DNA of 64,000 nucleotides from Asterella californica. Its lineage: Eukaryota > Streptophyta > Marchantiopsida > Marchantiales > Aytoniaceae. The position numbers were made by a program, and so were the translations under genes. Shown here in pieces: positions 56,640-64,000 of this stretch. The DNA lies in assembly GCA_036924285.1 (NCBI GenBank), contig JAYKYS010000005.1, forward strand, positions 27,936,001 to 28,000,000, read 5' to 3'. The notes beneath the pieces are model-generated. The model was given only the letters and a program-made list of their open reading frames with translations. It ran no database searches and was not told the DNA's origin. Within the stretch, counting starts at the first letter, position 1. Each line of letters starts with the position of its first letter.

Positions 56640-59600
56640 TTAACATAACGACTGGATTGTGCTAGCAATAAAAAGATAAATTCATCGATCGTGTGAGAAC
56701 CTAAAAAATCACTCTGGTGTCTTGTTGGAAAAATTCACTCATGTTTTAACACTACCACTAACATCGAGAGTTTCAAGAGTCTCACAAGTCACAATATCCA
56801 GGGCAGAATTAAATAACAACGTCAAGGACATCGAGGCAAGCTTATATTTGTTATTATAGTTACTCAGATTGAGTTTCAACTATTAGGGCGTGTCAAATCT
56901 AGAACTTTTCTGATAGATTCATCGTTCGTGTTACGGCTGCAGCCAAGAGGCCACGTAAGGCCAAGGCTTTTGTTAATTTATTATATTTTTCAAAAGATAA
57001 AATAAAATATTTATAACGATTCCAAAACACCATTCTACCAATACACGGTTCCAAACAAAACTGCACTTGTTTGGAACTTGTCATTTTCTTTAACTGTACG
57101 TTAAAGAATCTTTTGTTTTAATTTTGACACGCCATGTTATAAAATAAACAACACGAAAAAATATTCAAAAAAATACCATAACACATAAACTTCAATCCTA
57201 TCTTCTATTTTGAAAGTAGTGATTCAAACTCTAATAACTAAAGAACTGACGTGAGATACTAGAAGAAATGTACAATGGTACGATAATAAAGCAGTTTCTA
57301 AGACAAATAACTTTCTTCGCACGCTTAAGTAGTCTTAAGATAAATTTAATGTATATAAATACAAAATGAAAATGACGAAAACAATAATTTTAATGTATAT
57401 AATAAAATGACAACAGCGAAAACAATATACTGATCAAGTCTTATTTGTATCATATACTCTTATACATATATACTTAAGAAACAAACAAATGAAACATTGA
57501 AAAGAATAAAACTATTTTATTATCCTTGATGGGCCTGTCCTCCTCCCTAGCATAAAAAAGTTTATATATATACATACATGCACTTATATACAGAATGAAA
57601 TTAGACTGCAACATATTCTTAATATTATCCTGAGTATAAGTATAAAAGCATGAAAAAAATTACTATTTTTTCCTCAGTGTGTTCAGAGTCTAAAGAAAAG
57701 ATTACTTTTTTTCTGGAAAAAAACCTCCAAACCCTCAATCTTTAACAGTTTTCTATCAATACTCAGTAATTTCGAATATCAATACTCAGTAATTTATTCG
57801 AGATGAATGATAATGTAAAGCTGATAAATAACTTTAAGTTGATTTTTATTTCACAGATTTTAAATTGGGATGAAGTCGTATTCATCAAAACCATTGTCTC
57901 CGTACTGGTTAAATTTCTCAATTCTCTGCAAACAAACCAAAGAAGGTATTCTGTGTCACCCAGAGCACTTAATGTCATACTCGAGCTTTAATTATAGAGA
58001 TCTTCTTAAAAAGGGGAAAAGGACATATATATATATCCTCAAATCAGAATACAAATCATCAGATTAGCAGGATGCTACACAAATATGAATCCTCAATGAC
58101 GAAAAACGAAATCTTTTGTGACTTTCTCAATAGATATACAATCTCACTGAACCACTAGAAGTGTATTCATTTGAATAAAGATGGTTCAAACCCAACAATA
58201 CTATCTGAAACTGAACTTCGATGTAAACTTGACACAAAAACGCACCGTAAGAGAAATACTCGACCATCTGAAAGTGGTAGCACTAGGACTGTTAAGTACA
58301 ATACACTCAAAGAGCTTTCGTCACGCTCAGCCGCCTCTGGTAAAACTTCATCACGGGAGGAAGAGACTACAAGTATTTTCCCTTCAGTGTGAATGTTTAA
58401 GACCTCTACTCCCCACTGCTTCGAGAACTATATGTATTTTTGTCGTCGTTTGTCATCAGGGAGATGAGAACATTGGCTCCAGTGTAGTCTCCAGGAGTCC
58501 TTGATGGATATGCTTTGCTATGTCTTTCCATTCTTCCCGTGGCTTTACGGTTTTAGGACCCTAAACTCTAAACCCACATACTCTTATAATGTGCTTAAGA
58601 AACCTACATCCACTTGCATATTCACCATTTCGAGTTTCATTCTGATTATCTCGCCACCTCGATGATGACAGGCCCAATTTCCCTTACCCCTTCAGACTAC
58701 GAAGAAAATATTACTTTTACCACGTAGGTATGTAAGCCCGCTGCTATCCCACTTACAGCCTCTGCAAGGACGTCCAGTGAGAACCTGATGGCTTGGACGG
58801 ACATAAAAGACGTGACCACTCCGTTAGCTTCCGCAATACGAAATATGGATCTCTCGTCCATATTTTACACTCCGCAACTCAGTTGAATGACAAGCAATAC
58901 GAGTGCACCTAAGAACTTCGATGCAGCAGAGGTTAGCAAGTGGAAACCAACCCTATAAGAATTAAAAGGACTAGTCGAAACATGCAAGTCTTAGGACGTA
59001 CATATACCCCTGTATTCGCAAGACTATCCAGTCAGTGTGTCATATGCGTTAATAGACTAAGACAAGCAGGCTATCAGTCGACCGGCACAGGGAAAATCTA
59101 CATTTCATGTATCAGAGTCCTCCTGGTCCTCTTATCTTTAATGTCCGATAGCACTCTCTTATGTTCACTATTTAGTCTACATACTGTAAAACACTGCCTA
59201 TGCGATGGGAGCTCTCGCTCATATGTAATGATCTATGCGTAAAGCAGCATGATGCATACACCTGAAGGTAACCCGTGAAAACTGAGCCCGGAGAAGTACA
59301 TAGCCAGGAGAATGAGGGAAAAATGTCTAGCGAAAATGTATAATCTGAGGGCAGAGTGTTGGAAACGTATAGCAAACAGCACATTTCCTGAAAAACAAGA
59401 CTCTCAGATACAGAAGAACAAGATAGATTACCCGTACCAGAGGAGTGTAAGCTATTCTGTTTACTAGATGTTTTAACTTATCAGACAACGAGGTATATAA
59501 ACTAGCTAGCAAGTATCTAGAAGAGCGGAAAAGAGAAAAGAGTGCGTACTGTTCATAAACAATCAGTAAATAGGGCAATCAACAAGCATAGATACTTGTC

Positions 59601-59830
59601 CAGAAAAACGTTCAAACACCTTTCTCCTCAAAAGTCACTGACGCAGCTGTGCACACAGTAGTAGGTGCACACCCAATACCTAACCACCACACATTACACG
59701 CTGAGCATGCTGATAATTCACACTTCCCTAGCATGCACCTCAACCGTGTCCCTGACTCCATCAGCACATAGCAGACAGGGTCAGGCTATAGATGAGAAGG
59801 AAAGGTGATTAACTAGATTGAAGACATTTC
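56640..59830. other. AT-rich intergenic DNA
   Basis: No supported gene. Open frames 57763-57978, 58181-58504 and 58940-59242 show no family features. A degenerate telomere-like string (TTTTAGGACCCTAAACTC) lies at about 58551-58570. Confidence 0.45.
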
Positions 59831-59834
59831 CAAC

Positions 59835-60540
59835 TCAGCACGCCCTCATCAGTCTAAGAGTTTCTATTCTGTCCCGGAGCGTTTCTGGGTGACTCTCCCG
59901 TCTTTGTCTAGTGATAGATCAGTGCAACATGTATATGTACGGATCCTACGTAGCAAAAGTAACGAATGAAAACAGCAGAATGGAAGCACAACGAAAAGGC
60001 CGTAATGTGATACAAGCAGCAGAAGGAAGCACGAAACTAATAACTGAAGAATCACAAAACAACGAAAAAGAGGATGAAAGATTGAGAATTTGAGAAGGGT
60101 TTTAGGGTTTAGGGTTTAGGGTTTAAACCCTAAACCCTAAACTCACTAGATGAAAGATTGAGAATTTGACTAAATGTCTTACCTTGCAAACGAAATGGCT
60201 AACTTCAGGCTCCAAGGCGGGTCTAAATTCTTCTCAAGGAAAAAAATGATCCGCAAACAAATCAGCCCATTCACTGTCTGATTCCCAATATGTGCGTAGA
60301 GAGCCTGAGTAAATCCTGTACAAAAGGACAAACAATCACTGCCAATGAGTATCTCCATGAGCACATTTCAGAGCTCATGCTCAGATGTATCGGTGACTTG
60401 TGGCTCGCTGCTCTGAGTTAGTTACTGCGAAAACACTCTAAATTACCTTTCAAAAACTTCAGATACTCAGGTTTTTTATTAAAGATCACTGCAATTCCGA
60501 AAAATGCACAGTCCCTTGCTGTGCCGAACTTCTCTGGCCA
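59835..60540 (-). CDS. Last three exons of an unidentified minus-strand gene
   Basis: Exon A ends at 60447 with a GTAATT donor and encodes SWPEKFGTARDCAFFGIAVI and KPEYLKFLK plus one base. Exon B (60183-60315) follows a TTTTGTACAG acceptor, completes the codon to Gly and encodes FTQALYAHIGNQTVNGLICL and RIIFFLEKNLDPPWSLKLAI, ending at GTAAGA. Exon C (59835-59907) follows CACTAG and encodes QRRESHPETLRDRIETLRLM and RAC before TGA. Phases agree at both introns, which makes the model credible. The start of exon A is uncertain (upstream frame has stops at about 60565) and earlier exons were not found. I do not recognise the protein; exon B looks helical and amphipathic. Confidence 0.6.
60073..60169. 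repeat. Interstitial telomeric repeat, head-to-head, flanked by 21-bp direct repeats
   Basis: 60094-60148 contains four plant telomere units (TTTAGGG) followed directly by the opposite orientation (CCCTAAA), meeting at GGGTTTAAACCC. The identical 21-base sequence beginning GATGAAAGATTGAG flanks it at 60073-60093 and 60149-60169. It lies inside the intron between exons B and C of the adjacent gene. Confidence 0.93.
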
Positions 60541-60721
60541 GCTACAGGCTATTTTGTAAGCTCAGTTCCCATTCCGTCAAGGAAAAATCCATAATGGCGT
60601 TGCAACAACTGCTTCCTGAAAGAACACGTAACTATTAGAGACCACACAAGGTAAGAAATAAACCACCTACTTTAAAACCCAAGTCATTCCGAAAGACAAA
60701 AATCAATATTTCCGTGGCTGA

Positions 60722-61255
60722 AGGCAGATTCGGAAACCCAAACTTGATCGGGGAAAAACTTTATGTAACCACTAACCTCGCACATCCCAAACTGGCACTT
60801 GCGAGCCGGAGTTTAACATTGCAGCTCCTCCGAACGAAAAACGGAAAGAATAAGCTTAAAACCGAGGTTCGTGCTGTGGCTACACTCAGATATGCCCGCT
60901 ACCACCAACACATTAACTTGTGAATCCTCGAAGACGCAACTTGTTAAGGTTTGCTACAGAAGTCGGGATCCAAGGATTTACGAGCATGTTGACAGAGGTT
61001 GGCAGTATGAATCATCGTTCCAGACTCGGAATTCCAAATTTGATCGGGGGAAAAATTTATGTAACCAGTAACACCTACATACCTCGCACATCCCAAACTG
61101 GCACTTGCGAGCCCGGAGTTTAACATTGCAGCTCCTCCGAACTAAAATTATAAAGAATAAGCTTGAACCGAGGTTCGTACTCGTAGCTAAACTCAGATAT
61201 GCCCGCAACCACCAACTTGTGAATCCTCGGGGGCGTAACTTGTAAAGATTTGAGC
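60722..61255. repeat. Tandem duplication, ~235-bp unit, spacing ~298 bp
   Basis: The block with CGCACATCCCAAACTGGCAC, GAGTTTAACATTGCAGCTCC, ACTCAGATATGCCCGC and TTGTGAATCCTCG occurs at 60722-60955 and 61020-61255. The copies differ by small indels and substitutions. It lies on the promoter side of the minus-strand gene. Confidence 0.88.
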
Positions 61256-62130
61256 GAAAAGAACCTATTTCGCTCGCACCTCAGAGTATATGTGTGTATC
61301 TGAAACGTGTGTATGAATGAAATGTGAAAACTATTTTAAATCTCCGCATCGTCAGAGGCCGCTGGAAGAAGACTTGTGCTCGAGGCAAGCTCGATCAAGA
61401 ACTGTGTTGAGTAGAGTCTTGCACACGAGGAGGCGCGCGTCCAAGTAGAACGGTGCACGGTCAAGCGAGTCAGAAAAGCGACAAGAATTCTCCAACGATC
61501 CTCATGGATACGACGACAGCAAGTTTAGACTCGCAGTGGATTCGAGACGCTAAATCTTTGTAAACCTCATGGGCGAACAAGAAGTTAGACAAGCCTTGAA
61601 GGATCTATTTGTTAGTTTATTTTGGAAAGGTGAGTATTTGAATATAAAATTAAAATTATCCAATAATCCAATAATCCTTAAAAAGGAGTGGTTTACCTGA
61701 AACTAAAAGCAGACAAGGGAATGATTTGAATGATACAACACATACAACTGAAACTTCTAATCGTTTTTCCTACGTTTCAATTTTTTTATATCTCAACACT
61801 CGATCCATTTTTACACGAACCGTAAGATCTTATGCAATACTTGTACAATCTAAATCTAATGACACTTTGTGCACTTGCATTATATTGATTAATCTCACAA
61901 AAAGTTCATTGCTAGCTCGCAAGTTAAAACTAACCCCTTCTCGAAACAGTCACAGTAGATACTGCATTTCAAATCTTCCCAAGCTAGCCTGTTGCTAGAA
62001 ACCTCTCAAACACCAAGAAATCCTAAAAAGCCTTGTTTTGCTAGTTGGCATAGAATTTATATGTTTATGAAATAATAATAATAAATTGTTATTACTTGTC
62101 ATAAATAACAACTTATTGTCACGTTCTATG
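61256..62130. other. Intergenic DNA, no supported gene
   Basis: 61.3-61.6 kb is less AT-rich and may hold the 5' region of the minus-strand gene. The rest is AT-rich. The plus frame 61726-61998 has no recognisable content. Confidence 0.4.
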
Positions 62131-62139
62131 CACAGATCT

Positions 62140-62335
62140 CTTCGCACAAGACACACGGTCGCTTCATCCTCAAGTCGCTTCGTCCTGAAGCGGTCTAAGT
62201 TGCTCCATCCTAGATCGCTCTACCTTGAGACACTCGGTCGCTTGTCGCTTCACTCTTTGATCATTCCACCCTGAGACGTCTGATCTCTTGTCGCTTCATC
62301 TTGGAGCGTCCGATCGTTTCACCCCAGGACCTCTT
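62140..62335. repeat. Degenerate minisatellite based on CGCTTCATCCT
   Basis: Variants of TCGCTTCATCCTGAAGCG recur at least five times (TCGCTTCATCCTCAAG, TCGCTTCGTCCTGAAG, TTGCTCCATCCTAGA, TCGCTTCACTCTTTGA, TCGCTTCATCTTGGAG). The array is bracketed by AATAACAACTTATTG and AATAACAACTTGTTATT, which are nearly palindromic. Confidence 0.7.
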
Positions 62336-62339
62336 ATAA

Positions 62340-64000
62340 ATAACAATAGATTGTTGTTTATTATGCTCGTCGATGATCTTTCTTAAATAACAACTTGTTA
62401 TTATCAGTCCAACACCCTTAAAATAATCATTGTAATTTCTTTGTCTTTGCTCTGTTTATACCGTGACACGTTTGATTAGGTTTTTCTCTTTTCTTTCTTT
62501 TTAATTGTGAAGAGGAAGAGTCTCACTGAACTTTATAGCTATAGCCTTGTCCAAAATAAGTTTTGGAAAGCTTACTCGTCGTGAACAAAGTCAGATATAA
62601 TCTGTTTAGAACGAGTCATATGGACTATCATAAAGTTCTTTGAAAATTACATGAGGTTTCATTATATTTACTATAAACAAATTATGAAAACTTGCTTATA
62701 TATATATGTGGGTTCTGTAAACTTTTTGGAAATAAGTTTGAGTCATGCACAATTATACTGCTTCTCGTCACATTCTATATTGCTGTCTCAATTATATTAC
62801 TAGAAACTTGATTTGAGATGATTGTTATTTCAAGAAATCGATAAAAAATCTGATTATAAAAAATGAGTACAGTAACATTTCAATTAGAGAAGAAATCTCT
62901 TGATATAAGAATTTTCTTAAACCGGGTGGTATAAGCAATATTAATCTTGTCTCGATGTTGCAAGATTTTTGTAGATTGATATTAATTCATTACCAAATCG
63001 GTGTGGATCCCTCATATCATGAATCTAACATTCATCTCATCCCTATAGATAATACGTTCGACACCAGTACATCCATAAAATATGATGGCTTCTCCTTGAA
63101 GCGTTAATCGAAAACCTTTAAGTCACCAATCCGTATCGGTGATACCGCTGGTGCCTAAAGTTGTTTTCACACTCTTCATGTGCTAGTCTAGATGGATTGT
63201 ATTCTTCATATTGATAAATGTCAGTATTCTCCTTAGTGCAATCATATTATCTTCGGATCTCGAGAGTGTCTCTGATTGCTGTTGGATGCTGCCATCACGA
63301 ATGGTGCTATGGTAGTGGAAGCGTTCATGTACTCGATCATTCAGGATGAATGAGTGAGAATACTCCGAGCTTATTGTTCTCTCTCGGTGATGATTCTAGT
63401 ATCGGTTTAGAAAATGATGAAAACAATACAACTGGATAAAATCCGGGCCCATTGGTGGAATGGTCAAGAATGATACACACGAGATTAGTCTCGAGTGGGT
63501 TATCCTGAAAACTAAATTTAGTCATGGTAGAATGCTCCAAGGCTAATACCTCTCACTTTCATTCGTATTGTCATGGAAGTTGGGGCCACTAGCACTCCAA
63601 AAGAGAACGGCCCTTTCTTGTATGATTAGTAGACAGTCACATTGCGTTAGTAGTCTTGAAGTCGAAGGTCTAGTAGGTGATGTTGATGCAATTGAAGCAA
63701 CCACATGAACACATGTTGATATTATTGTAGAACTGTCGGTATTGCTTGTCGTTCCTCTCTCCATCATCGTATTTACTACGTCAATCGTTGCGATGAGATT
63801 CTTACTAGAGTTATCTTTCACTTGGATCTGCTATCATAACGTCACGGCTTTTTATGTGAAAGTTGTCCACGCTGTCGTGTCGTGGACCGTCTTCTACCTG
63901 AAAATCTATTCTGATGTTTATCATTATCGCTCCAAAGATGCTCATGGGACTAAAAATGAGACTTTTTGCACAACTTTTGATCTTCACTTTCATTACATCG
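62340..64000. other. AT-rich DNA; possible decayed minus-strand coding at the right edge
   Basis: 62.4-63.2 kb shows nothing. 63337-63993 has a run of minus-strand frames in different phases that could be an old coding remnant extending past the window, but no motif is recognisable. Confidence 0.35.

Noticed and set aside
1..64000. CRISPR arrays, bacterial operons or integrated DNA virus
   Set aside because: No regular repeat-spacer array, no closely packed operon-like genes, and all RT/integrase sequences fit plant LTR retrotransposons.

Overview
The window reads as nuclear DNA of a green plant, most likely a non-seed land plant; the species cannot be fixed from sequence alone. Pointers are a CDKF-type kinase (a plant-only CDK class), a PAM68-family photosystem II assembly protein, a plastid-type MsrB, TTTAGGG telomere repeats, a short plastid 23S rRNA insert, and Ty1/copia and Ty3/gypsy retrotransposons. 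Real genes are few, have short introns, and sit among decayed repeats.

Layout. 0-0.6 kb: the last exons of an unidentified plus-strand gene. 0.6-6.9 kb: AT-rich intergenic DNA with one minus-strand coding remnant and a tandem duplication. 6.9-8.6 kb: a three-exon MSRB gene (minus). 10-24 kb: a retroelement graveyard, mostly minus strand. It holds pieces of at least two Ty3/gypsy elements (gag, protease, RT, RNase H, integrase), a copia gag with its 5' LTR and primer-binding site, and a 1.1-kb LTR-like repeat. 24-27.3 kb: AT-rich DNA with recurring small hairpins and SINE-like sequence. 28.9-38.2 kb: the gene island. It contains CDKF (minus), a small three-exon gene (plus, 32.6 kb), a conserved two-exon plastid-targeted protein (minus, 34.8-36.3 kb) and PAM68 (minus, 37.5-38.1 kb). 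38.5-41 kb: a diverged copy of a repeat also present at 10 kb, split by a 1.85-kb insertion carrying a tRNA-like SINE.

41.6-53.3 kb is the most unusual block. It holds a nearly whole but broken Ty3/gypsy gag-pol (three zinc knuckles, protease, RT, RNase H, integrase), then a probable LTR, then a further large coiled-coil ORF. All of it, coding and non-coding, is saturated with the hexamer GAAGAC/GTCTTC. 53.4-55.5 kb: a chromodomain tail of another gypsy element (chromovirus) leading into the second copy of the 1.1-kb LTR-like repeat. 55.5-64 kb: AT-rich DNA with a 45-bp plastid rRNA insert, a perfect hairpin, the last exons of an unidentified minus-strand gene with a telomere-repeat insertion in its intron, a 0.23-kb tandem duplication and a small minisatellite.

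Functionally, PAM68, MsrB and the 129-residue protein at 34.8-36.3 kb point to plastid maintenance and photosynthesis, and CDKF to cell-cycle and transcription-kinase activation. Nothing suggests these genes form a pathway cluster. Exon boundaries were placed by eye from GT/AG sites and phase, not from transcripts.
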